Assembly: GCA_018662005.1 (NCBI GenBank)
Contig: JABJHA010000037.1
Location: 47,360 to 111,359, forward strand
Direction: 5' to 3'
DNA from: Rhodospirillaceae bacterium
GTDB taxonomy: Bacteria; Pseudomonadota; Alphaproteobacteria; Rhodospirillales; JABHCV01
Length of the DNA stretch: 64,000 bases
Part shown: positions 12,385-18,586 of the stretch, piece after piece
Layout of the letters: every line of letters starts with the position of its first letter
Position numbering within the stretch: the first letter of the stretch is position 1
Notes under the pieces: generated by a model
Told to the model about the DNA's origin: nothing
Database searches by the model: none
Seen by the model: only the letters and a program-made list of their open reading frames with translations
Translations under genes and position numbers: made by a program

Positions 12385-13887
12385 ATGGACCTTTTTCCGG
12401 ACGCTTCCGCTTTTAAGAAAGCTTATCAGGCTGGAACTTCCCAGGTTGTCTGGACGACCCTTGTATCGGATCTGGACACGCCGGTTTCGGCGTTCCTAAA
12501 ACTGGCCAAGGATCAGGCAAACAGTTTCCTGCTGGAATCAGTTGAGGGCGGGGCTATTCGCGGTCGCTATTCGTTCATCGGCCTGAAACCGGACTTGATC
12601 TGGCGCTGCGTTGGCGACAAGGCCGAAATCAACCGACAGGCCGCGACCAATGCCGACGCCTTCGAGGCTTGCGACGAACCTTCAATCCCATCGCTTAAAG
12701 CACTGGTCGAAGAATCCTGTATCGATCTGCCTTACGGTCTGCCGCCGATGGCCGCCGGTCTTGTCGGTTATATGGCTTACGACAGTGTGCGACTGGTCGA
12801 GAACCTTCCTGACATAAATCCTGATGTGCTGGGTGTGCCCGATGGTATTTTTGTTCGCCCGACGATCATGGCCGTGTTTGACACCATTGAAGACACGGTC
12901 ACACTGATCACCCCGGCCAGGCCTGTAGAGGGTATCAGCGCTGATGATGCTTTCGATAACGCCGTGAACCGGTTGGCTGAAGCCGTCTCGCTGATGGAAA
13001 GCAGCCTGCCCCAGCAAAGCGACCGTAAGGAGCTGGAGACGCCTGAGCCGGTCTCCAACATGCCCCATAGTCGCTTTCACGAAATTGTCGAAAAAGCCAA
13101 ACAGTACATTCTGGCCGGTGATATCTTTCAGGTTGTCCTGTCGCAGCGCTTTGCCGTGCCGTTCAAACTGCCGCCGTTTTCCTTGTACCGGGCCTTGCGC
13201 CGTCTGAACCCTTCACCATTCCTTTTTCACCTCAATTTCGGTGATTTTTCCATCGTCGGCTCAAGCCCTGAAATTCTCGTGCGGGTGCGCGAGGGCAAGG
13301 TGACGATCCGGCCCATCGCCGGAACAAGGCCGCGCGGGGCGACGCCTGATGAAGACGAGGCGCTGGCCGCAGAACTTCTCGCCGATCCAAAAGAACTTGC
13401 CGAACACCTGATGCTTCTTGATCTTGGTCGCAACGATGTCGGACGGGTCGCCAAGGTCGGCACCGTCAAGGTCACAGAGCAGATGAAGATCGAGCGCTAT
13501 TCCCACGTCATGCACATTGTCTCCAATGTGGAGGGCGAACTGGCCCCGGACTACGACGCCATTGGCGCCCTTTTCGCAGGCTTCCCGGCAGGCACGGTGT
13601 CAGGCGCACCGAAAGTCCGGGCGATGGAAATTATCGACGAACTGGAGAATGAAAAACGCGGCATTTATGCGGGTTGCATCGGCTACTTCGGCGCTAACGG
13701 CGATATGGATACCTGCATCGCGCTCCGTACCGCCGTGGTCAAGGATGACACCATGTACGTTCAGGCTGGCGGTGGCATCGTTGCCGATAGCGACCCGGAA
13801 GCCGAATACCAGGAAAGCCGTAACAAGGCCCGCGCCCTGATCCGCGCCGCCGAAGAAGCGGTTCGCTTCGCCAGCGCCCGCAATTAA
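12385..13887 (+). CDS. trpE: Anthranilate synthase component I
   Basis: Makes anthranilate from chorismate, the first committed step of tryptophan synthesis; ammonia comes from the TrpG subunit encoded about 8 kb away at 21831. 500 residues. The feedback-inhibition motif LLES is seen in FLLESVEGGAIRGRYSFIG, and chorismate-binding signatures include GDIFQVVLSQRF, PIAGTRPRG, and FPAGTVSGAPKVRAMEIID. An upstream in-frame start exists at 12340 inside ppiD, but ATG 12385 gives the conserved N-terminus. It is followed immediately by a strong hairpin. Separation from trpG by an accessory block is unusual for this lineage. Confidence 0.97.
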   Translation: MDLFPDASAFKKAYQAGTSQVVWTTLVSDLDTPVSAFLKLAKDQANSFLLESVEGGAIRGRYSFIGLKPDLIWRCVGDKAEINRQAATNADAFEACDEPSIPSLKALVEESCIDLPYGLPPMAAGLVGYMAYDSVRLVENLPDINPDVLGVPDGIFVRPTIMAVFDTIEDTVTLITPARPVEGISADDAFDNAVNRLAEAVSLMESSLPQQSDRKELETPEPVSNMPHSRFHEIVEKAKQYILAGDIFQVVLSQRFAVPFKLPPFSLYRALRRLNPSPFLFHLNFGDFSIVGSSPEILVRVREGKVTIRPIAGTRPRGATPDEDEALAAELLADPKELAEHLMLLDLGRNDVGRVAKVGTVKVTEQMKIERYSHVMHIVSNVEGELAPDYDAIGALFAGFPAGTVSGAPKVRAMEIIDELENEKRGIYAGCIGYFGANGDMDTCIALRTAVVKDDTMYVQAGGGIVADSDPEAEYQESRNKARALIRAAEEAVRFASARN

Positions 13888-13919
13888 AAACACCCCCGAG
13901 GTTTCCCCCGGGGGTGTTT
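13888..13919. terminator. Bidirectional rho-independent terminator between trpE and the 13942 gene
   Basis: Perfect 11-bp inverted repeat, AAACACCCCCG (13888-13898) and CGGGGGTGTTT (13909-13919), with a 10-base loop. It begins at the base after the trpE stop. Read on the minus strand the stem is followed by further T residues, so it can also end the convergent gene at 13942-14526. Confidence 0.85.
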
Positions 13920-13941
13920 GAAAATTCAATTTTATTGTAAA

Positions 13942-14526
13942 TTAGACGCGTGAGAACTGTTTCAATTCTCTTGTCAGGTGGTTGAGAAAACTGCTGACTT
14001 TGCCGAGTTCTTGATGCCCCTTTTCGACTTCGGCTTTAAGCTTTTCGATATCCTTGAACATTTTCTTGTCCTTGGATTTTTCCATCTTTTCGATTTCATG
14101 CAGCATACCCTTGAGCTTTTCTTCCAGGTGACGAGCCCTGTTTTTAAGATGGCGGCCCAGTTCATCGGCCATTCTTATGCCATTTCTTAATTGCTCTTTC
14201 ACCTTGTGGTGCATGAAAGCGATCTTTTTCATTTCATGTTGAAATTTGTTGAGCTCGTGTTCGGCCTGCTTCTTCTCATTTTCGTTTTTGGCTTTTTTCA
14301 GCTTCCCCCGCAATTCACTGAAAACCTTCTTCATTTCCTCGCCCTTACGGTCTAATTGTTTGTCTTCTTCCGCTATTTTGCGTAGGTGATGAATAATATT
14401 GATGGCTTCGTGCTCGGCCTGCTGAAGGGCGGCCAACTGAACGTTTTCGGCTACTGCGGTTGTCGGGTTGAGTGCGCTGAAAGCGATCATTGCGGCGGTG
14501 GTTGTAATGGCCAGTGTCTTGAACAT
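13942..14526 (-). CDS. Exported, highly charged coiled-coil protein, function unknown
   Basis: 194 residues. An N-terminal signal peptide (MFKTLAITTTAAMIAFSAL, cleavage probably near AVAEN) is followed by an almost entirely helical Lys/Glu-rich body from about residue 35 to the end, with heptad-like spacing and several His and Met residues (FMHHKVKEQ, MLHEIEKMEK). The ATG at 14526 is preceded by AGGAGA, 8 bases upstream; a longer frame exists but lacks this spacing. I do not recognise the family. In a block rich in copper genes a periplasmic metal-binding or envelope role is possible but is only inference. Confidence 0.7.
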   Translation of the reverse strand: MFKTLAITTTAAMIAFSALNPTTAVAENVQLAALQQAEHEAINIIHHLRKIAEEDKQLDRKGEEMKKVFSELRGKLKKAKNENEKKQAEHELNKFQHEMKKIAFMHHKVKEQLRNGIRMADELGRHLKNRARHLEEKLKGMLHEIEKMEKSKDKKMFKDIEKLKAEVEKGHQELGKVSSFLNHLTRELKQFSRV

Positions 14527-14607
14527 TTGAAATTCTCCTGTTGAATAAATCATGAAACCGTTTGTGTCTGTATGGCGACGATATTTTCAGAAATGTTAAA
14601 ATATAAC

Positions 14608-14653
14608 CAATATATAGATTTTATATTTTATATTGAATTTTTCAATATATAGA
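14608..14653. repeat. AT-rich direct and inverted repeats between divergent genes
   Basis: The gap 14527-14752 between two divergent exported-protein genes contains CAATATATAGA twice (14608-14618 and 14643-14653) and the inverted repeat TATATTGAA/TTCAATATA (14629-14637 and 14641-14649). It is much more AT-rich than the surroundings. Such paired motifs may be regulator sites for one or both genes, or just promoter-associated curvature; nothing identifies a regulator. Confidence 0.4.
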
Positions 14654-14752
14654 GAAAAACCAAGCCATGCCGTATCCCGGTGGAGGGCGTCGGGCTGTCA
14701 TTTTTCGTGAAAATTTGTTACTATGGTCTGTTCAATGTCGCAGGAGGACTGA

Positions 14753-15091
14753 ATGATGGCGAGGAAATCAGGCATCCGGGCCCAGAGCAAACACCCTGGC
14801 GTCAGTATGCTTTTAACATCTGCAATTATGGCGGTGCTACTAACACCCTTCGTTTCCCTGGGCGCAGGTGGCGAGGAAACCGTCAATGGTTTGCGTCAGG
14901 CGGGTTGGCAAATGGTTGAAAAGACCGCCCATGATGAATGGTTGGCGGGCATTGCACCGTATGAAGATCTGGGTCGCCTGATCTATGTTGTTACCTACAC
15001 TATGCAGAAAGACGACAAAACGATGACCTGCACTTTGGCCAGGGACAACATGCATGACACCTTCCAGCAAAGTTGCAGCCCGGCAAAATAA
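14753..15091 (+). CDS. Small exported hypothetical protein
   Basis: 112 residues with a positively charged N-terminus (MMARKSGIRAQSKHPG) and a hydrophobic stretch at about 18-38 (SMLLTSAIMAVLLTPFVSLGAG), consistent with a signal peptide. The mature part has VNGLRQAGWQMVEKTAHDEWLAG, YEDLGRLIYVVTYTMQKDDKTMTCTLARD and one more Cys near the C-terminus, so a disulfide between the two cysteines is possible. AGGAGG lies 5 bases before the ATG, which supports expression. No family recognised. It diverges from the coiled-coil protein and is convergent with the HMA protein gene 6 bases downstream. Confidence 0.7.
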   Translation: MMARKSGIRAQSKHPGVSMLLTSAIMAVLLTPFVSLGAGGEETVNGLRQAGWQMVEKTAHDEWLAGIAPYEDLGRLIYVVTYTMQKDDKTMTCTLARDNMHDTFQQSCSPAK

Positions 15092-15097
15092 AAGCCT

Positions 15098-15301
15098 TTA
15101 AACCGAACCGGCGAATTCAAATCCGGCATCATCCACAGCCTGAGCAATCACGGCCTGATCGTCACAACCGTCAACGGTTATCTGCTTGGCATCCAGATTA
15201 ACGCTAATATCGGACTGTGGCGCCGCTGTCTTGATGGCGTTTGTGACCGCGTTGGCGCACCCCTGGCACGTCATTCCCAAAACACTGTAGGTCGCTGACA
15301 T
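15098..15301 (-). CDS. CopZ-like heavy-metal-associated (HMA) domain protein
   Basis: 67 residues forming a single ferredoxin-like HMA domain with the metal-binding motif GMTCQGCAN (Cys13 and Cys16), as in cytoplasmic copper chaperones such as CopZ. Such proteins pass Cu(I) to CopA-type ATPases. The preceding DNA is a CueR-type promoter (15334-15364), strongly suggesting copper-induced expression together with copA. The metal could in principle be another soft metal, but promoter and neighbours favour copper. Confidence 0.9.
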   Translation of the reverse strand: MSATYSVLGMTCQGCANAVTNAIKTAAPQSDISVNLDAKQITVDGCDDQAVIAQAVDDAGFEFAGSV

Positions 15302-15333
15302 CGTCTTATTCCCTTTCCCGAAACAATGACCTC

Positions 15334-15364
15334 ATTAAAGACCTTCCCGCAGCGGGAAGGTCAA
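15334..15364 (-). promoter_or_regulatory. CueR-type copper-responsive promoter for the HMA protein
   Basis: On the minus strand: -35 TTGACC, a 19-bp spacer and -10 TTTAAT. The spacer carries the dyad ACCTTCC-N7-GGAAGGT, with arms meeting the E. coli copA CueR box (from memory) exactly in sequence and spacing. A 19-bp spacer is the hallmark of MerR-family activated promoters. It overlaps the 3' end of the deacetylase gene. The dyad could also be mistaken for a terminator hairpin, but the -35/-10 fit and the second copy before copA argue for an operator. Confidence 0.85.
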
Positions 15365-16464
15365 GGGCTGGCGTTACGCAGGACAAGGGTTGTCAGCGGC
15401 ACCAGCGTGAAGCCCCGCCCCTCAATGTCCTTAAGCCATTCACTTAAGGCCCTGATCGTGACGTCCCTTGGATGGCCGATGGCAATCACCGAGCCTTTGG
15501 AGCGGGCCAGTTGTTCAACTTTCCTCAACTGGGCATGGACAGCCTCGATGGTGTTTTCGTGATCGAGGAAAATATTACGTTCGGCCACGGGCACGCCCAT
15601 TTTCCGGGCCAGTTTTGCGCCAACTGTCCGGCCCGAGGTTCGCGAGTCGAGAAATAACAATCCCCGGTTTTTGATTTCCTCAATGACAATACTCATGGCC
15701 TTGCTGTTAGCGGTAAACTTCGAGCCCATGTGGTTGTTGACCCCGACATACGTGGAAAAACGCCCGAAACTCCATTCAAGACGACGACGCAGTTCATCAT
15801 CACTTAACGACGTCAGCAAAGCGTTTGGACCCGGATCGACTGCGCTTGAACCCGGCTCCATGGACACATGCAGCATCAATTCGTGGCCCCGGTTGCGGGC
15901 TCTTTGGGTTTGCTTTTCGATATCCTTGGCGTAGGTCAGGAACGACAAGGTCAATGGCCCTTGTAAATCAATGGCCAGGGCGGAACGTCTTTTGTCGACC
16001 CCCATGTCATCAATAACAATGGCAATCAGTGGTTTTTGACCGCTAACGGGTGTCGCCACCGAATATTTTCGCCACCGTTGCAATTCCGGGGTTGCCGGTA
16101 ACGCCGCCACTTGCGGCGCACTCACCTGTTCTGGGGCCCTTTCAACAACCGGCGGCACATAGGTTTCCTTGGGCAACGCTTCTTCGTAGGCGCGGGCGTC
16201 CTGCTGGTCTTCAACTTCAGGGAACAAGGGCAAGTCCGGCGTCGTAATCATTGACGGTGGCGGGCTTTGCTGCTGATACCAGGGTGTCGGTTTGGGCTTC
16301 GCGGAAGTTTGCCCAGCAACCTGATCGGGATCAGGTTTTTTTTGAACAGGTCCAATAAAAAAGGTGGTCAGCAAGTAGGCGGCTATAATGACCGCCAGCA
16401 AAGACCCCGCATAGGCCATTTGGCGTCCAAAATTTGGCCGAAACTGTTTTCGCTCACTTTCCAC
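15361..16464 (-). CDS. Divergent polysaccharide deacetylase family protein (COG2861/YibQ type)
   Basis: 367 residues: one N-terminal membrane segment at about 14-34, a Pro-rich linker to about 140, then a NodB-like barrel fold with IAIVIDDMGVD, ELMLHVSMEP, NNHMGSKFT, LLFLDSRTSG and IAIGHPRD. The Asp-Asp and His positions match the divergent deacetylase family, whose substrates are uncharacterised; it should act in the periplasm. It starts with GTG at 16464, sharing one base with the cueR stop (TAGTG), so translation is coupled to cueR. In other alphaproteobacteria this gene usually sits near cell-envelope protease genes, so its pairing with cueR is odd. Confidence 0.85.
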   Translation of the reverse strand: MESERKQFRPNFGRQMAYAGSLLAVIIAAYLLTTFFIGPVQKKPDPDQVAGQTSAKPKPTPWYQQQSPPPSMITTPDLPLFPEVEDQQDARAYEEALPKETYVPPVVERAPEQVSAPQVAALPATPELQRWRKYSVATPVSGQKPLIAIVIDDMGVDKRRSALAIDLQGPLTLSFLTYAKDIEKQTQRARNRGHELMLHVSMEPGSSAVDPGPNALLTSLSDDELRRRLEWSFGRFSTYVGVNNHMGSKFTANSKAMSIVIEEIKNRGLLFLDSRTSGRTVGAKLARKMGVPVAERNIFLDHENTIEAVHAQLRKVEQLARSKGSVIAIGHPRDVTIRALSEWLKDIEGRGFTLVPLTTLVLRNASP

Positions 16465-16850
16465 TACTTGGTCAGTCCATCAAGGATTGGGCAATCCGGC
16501 CTGTCGTCGCCGTGACAATTGTTGGTCAGGCTAATCAGGGTTTCGCGGATTGAATTGAGCTCTTCGATCTTATCCTCGATTTCCTTGATGTGTTCAATGG
16601 CCAGGTTCTTAACATCGCTGCTGACCCGGTTTTTGTCCTGCCACAAGGTCAGCAAATTGCCGACATCCTTGACCGAAAAACCAAGCCCGCGGGCCCGTTG
16701 AACAAAACGCAGGGTTTCAACGTCCTTTACCTGATAATGGCGATAACCGTTTTCGGCTCGTATGGGAGCCGGAATCAGACCAATTTCCTCGTAATAACGA
16801 ATGGTCTTTGCAGGGACGCCGGTTTGTTCGGATACGCTACCGATATTCAT
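16464..16850 (-). CDS. cueR: CueR-type MerR-family copper-responsive regulator
   Basis: 128 residues: N-terminal winged helix (MNIGSVSEQTGVPAKTIRYYEEIGLI), a dimerisation helix, and the C-terminal metal loop CHGDDRPDC, two cysteines with seven residues between, as in E. coli CueR. MerR activators bend the long 19-bp spacer of their promoters when metal is bound. Two matching promoters lie in the window, upstream of the HMA gene and of copA. ATG 16850 was preferred over GTG 16859 because GGGG lies 8 bases upstream and the N-terminus matches the family. Convergent control of flanking genes makes this the likely copper sensor. Confidence 0.93.
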   Translation of the reverse strand: MNIGSVSEQTGVPAKTIRYYEEIGLIPAPIRAENGYRHYQVKDVETLRFVQRARGLGFSVKDVGNLLTLWQDKNRVSSDVKNLAIEHIKEIEDKIEELNSIRETLISLTNNCHGDDRPDCPILDGLTK

Positions 16851-16916
16851 CGTTTTCACCCCTTTTCATGAATTAATCAGGAATAGCTTACATTAAACTG
16901 GAATGTTTGTATCTTT

Positions 16917-16937
16917 ATAATTTAAATTTTAAATTAT
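16917..16937. promoter_or_regulatory. 21-bp perfect AT palindrome between cueR and arsR
   Basis: A 10-base arm (ATAATTTAAA), one central base and the exact reverse complement. It is followed at once by another small inverted repeat, TATGTTG-TTTTT-CAACATA (16934-16952). Both lie in the divergent cueR/arsR region, upstream of the arsR -35. ArsR-family repressors bind AT-rich imperfect palindromes, so it may be the ArsR operator, but this is inference. Confidence 0.4.
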
Positions 16938-16973
16938 GTTGTTTTTCAACATATTACGATCATACTAGAACTA

Positions 16974-17001
16974 TTGAATTATTGAGGAGAGCTGTTATAA
17001 T
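16974..17001 (+). promoter_or_regulatory. Promoter for arsR-permease, probably giving a leaderless mRNA
   Basis: -35 TTGAAT (16974-16979), 16-bp spacer, -10 TATAAT (16996-17001). Transcription would start around 17007-17009, i.e. at or next to the arsR ATG at 17008. The only Shine-Dalgarno-like sequence (GAGGAGA, 16984-16990) lies within the spacer and too far upstream for the ATG, which fits a leaderless transcript. Confidence 0.55.
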
Positions 17002-17007
17002 GCAACC

Positions 17008-17343
17008 ATGAAAACACAAAATGATCCGTTGATAGAAGAAATGGCTGAACGCATGGAGGCACTGGGAAATCCGGTTCGCCTGGCGATCTTTCGCGCCCTG
17101 ATCAAGGCTGGCGAAAACGGCGCCAATGTTGGCACCATTCAGACTGTCATCGACATTCCTGCTTCAACCCTGACCCACCACATCCAGAAACTGGTCAAGG
17201 CGGGATTGGTATCCCAACACCGTCACAGCCGGGAACTGATCTGCCGGGCCGAATTTGAAGCTATGGACGCAACCATCGATTATCTTAAAGACGAATGCTG
17301 TCAGGGGCTTGGCCTCCTGCAAAGGAAAGTAGAGCAATTATGA
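17008..17343 (+). CDS. ArsR/SmtB-family transcriptional regulator
   Basis: 111 residues with a winged helix: MEALGNPVRLAIFRALIKAGE, a recognition helix around IDIPASTLTHHIQKLVKAGLVSQ, a beta-wing with RHSRELICRAE, and a C-terminal DECCQGL whose adjacent cysteines may sense a metal, a metalloid or a thiol modifier. ArsR-type proteins usually repress their own operon until an inducer binds. Its stop overlaps the permease start (ATGA), so the permease is the probable target. The inducer cannot be identified from the sequence. Confidence 0.88.
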   Translation: MKTQNDPLIEEMAERMEALGNPVRLAIFRALIKAGENGANVGTIQTVIDIPASTLTHHIQKLVKAGLVSQHRHSRELICRAEFEAMDATIDYLKDECCQGLGLLQRKVEQL

Positions 17344-18374
17344 GCACCATCGTTATGACCTTGGGTCGCGGTATTAACAAAATCGACAATGCCGTTTTGG
17401 CAATAATCCTGATAGGGATCAGCATTGCCTTTGGCCTGCCCGGCGATGACGCCTTGGAAAGCCTGCGTTTCACCACAAGCAGTCTTTTGGGTATATCGCC
17501 GTTCCTGATTTTCAGCGCCATGGCCGCCGCTTACTTAAGCGCTGCCGGTGCCGACAAGATGATCGGCCGGGTTTTCAGCGGCCACGGCATCAAAGTGATC
17601 GCGGCGGCCGCCCTGTTTGGGGCTTTGTCGCCGTTTTGCTCGTGCGGGGTCATTCCGATTATCGCCGCCCTGCTCGCCGCCGGTGTTCCCCTTCCCGCTG
17701 TTATGGCTTTCTGGTTGTCTTCGCCGATTATGGACCCGGAAATGTTCGTCCTGACCGTTGGTGGCTTAAACTTTGAATTCGCCGTCGCCAAAACCATCGC
17801 GGCCTTCGCTATTGGGATCTTTGGCGGCCTTGCGACGCGGGCCGTACAACGTTCAGGCGGTTTCGCATCGCCATTGAAAGCCGAGGTTGCGGGTTGTGGA
17901 TCGTCATGCAAGCCGCAAATCAGTGATGAAAAACCATTGTGGGCATTCTGGAAGGAAGCCGAACGCAAACAGGAATTCGGCTCGATCTTTACCGTCACCG
18001 TGCTGTTCCTGGGTAAATGGCTGCTACTCGCCTTCATGCTGGAAAGTCTGATGGTCATGTATCTGCCAGCCGACACCGTCGCCCAGTGGCTCGGCAATGA
18101 CAGCACCTTCGCCCTGCCGCTGGCGGTGATCGCTGGTGTTCCGGCCTACATGAACGGCTACGCGGCCATTCCGCTGGTTGCGGGCCTGATGGATAGCGGC
18201 ATGGCCCCAGGTCCGGCCCTGGCCTTCATGACGGCCGGTGCGGTAACCTCGATCCCGGCTGCCATCGCCGTTTTCGCGCTGGTCCGCCGCCCGGTTTTCC
18301 TGTGGTATCTGCTGCTGGCAGCCGTTGGTTCGCTGGCCGTTGGGCAGGTTTTTCAGGTTTATATGGGTTTATAA
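17340..18374 (+). CDS. DUF318/ArsP-type membrane permease
   Basis: 344 residues, about eight or nine hydrophobic segments, with the family motif LSPFCSCGVIPIIAALLAAGVPL and the paired late motif VIAGVPAYMNGYAAIPLVAGLM. The central cytoplasmic loop contains CGSSCKP, a possible metal-binding pair. COG0701 permeases include ArsP, which exports organoarsenicals, and members of unknown substrate. Its coupling to an ArsR regulator and its location beside a copper cluster suggest efflux of a toxic element, but the substrate is not determined. ATG 17340 was chosen over an upstream in-frame start within arsR because of the ATGA overlap. Confidence 0.87.
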   Translation: MSTIVMTLGRGINKIDNAVLAIILIGISIAFGLPGDDALESLRFTTSSLLGISPFLIFSAMAAAYLSAAGADKMIGRVFSGHGIKVIAAAALFGALSPFCSCGVIPIIAALLAAGVPLPAVMAFWLSSPIMDPEMFVLTVGGLNFEFAVAKTIAAFAIGIFGGLATRAVQRSGGFASPLKAEVAGCGSSCKPQISDEKPLWAFWKEAERKQEFGSIFTVTVLFLGKWLLLAFMLESLMVMYLPADTVAQWLGNDSTFALPLAVIAGVPAYMNGYAAIPLVAGLMDSGMAPGPALAFMTAGAVTSIPAAIAVFALVRRPVFLWYLLLAAVGSLAVGQVFQVYMGL

Positions 18375-18378
18375 TTAT

Positions 18379-18556
18379 CCCTCAAGCGCCGGGCGGGTTC
18401 TCCGACCCCTTGGGCTCGCCGTATAAGCGGCGGCCCGCAGTCGCGGGCTTGGGTAATCAAATTTGGCGACGCCAGTAATGGCTCCTGTTGCCAATTGGAA
18501 CTTGGCTTCCAGAGGCTTAAGCCAAGCGAACGGAGTGAGCGCCCGGCGCTTGAGGG
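18379..18556. repeat. 178-bp structured element with 17-bp terminal inverted repeats
   Basis: CCCTCAAGCGCCGGGCG at 18379-18395 is perfectly repeated in reverse complement at 18540-18556. Between the arms are several smaller hairpins, including GCCCGC-AGTC-GCGGGC, TGGCG-A-CGCCA, and CTTGGCTT/AAGCCAAG. It fills the gap between the convergent permease and copA genes. It has the look of a palindromic intergenic repeat, a small MITE-like element or a structured RNA, and may also end transcription from both sides. TTGAGGGGC occurs twice at the right end. No protein coding is evident within it. Confidence 0.6.
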
Positions 18557-18586
18557 GCAATAATTGAGGGGCTTTAATATAATTTC

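Noticed and set aside
15340..15362. Hairpin GACCTTCCC/GGGAAGGTC as a terminator of the deacetylase gene
   Set aside because: The same bases form the spacer dyad of a CueR promoter with good -35 and -10 and have a matching partner before copA; the following T-run is weak (TTTAAT).
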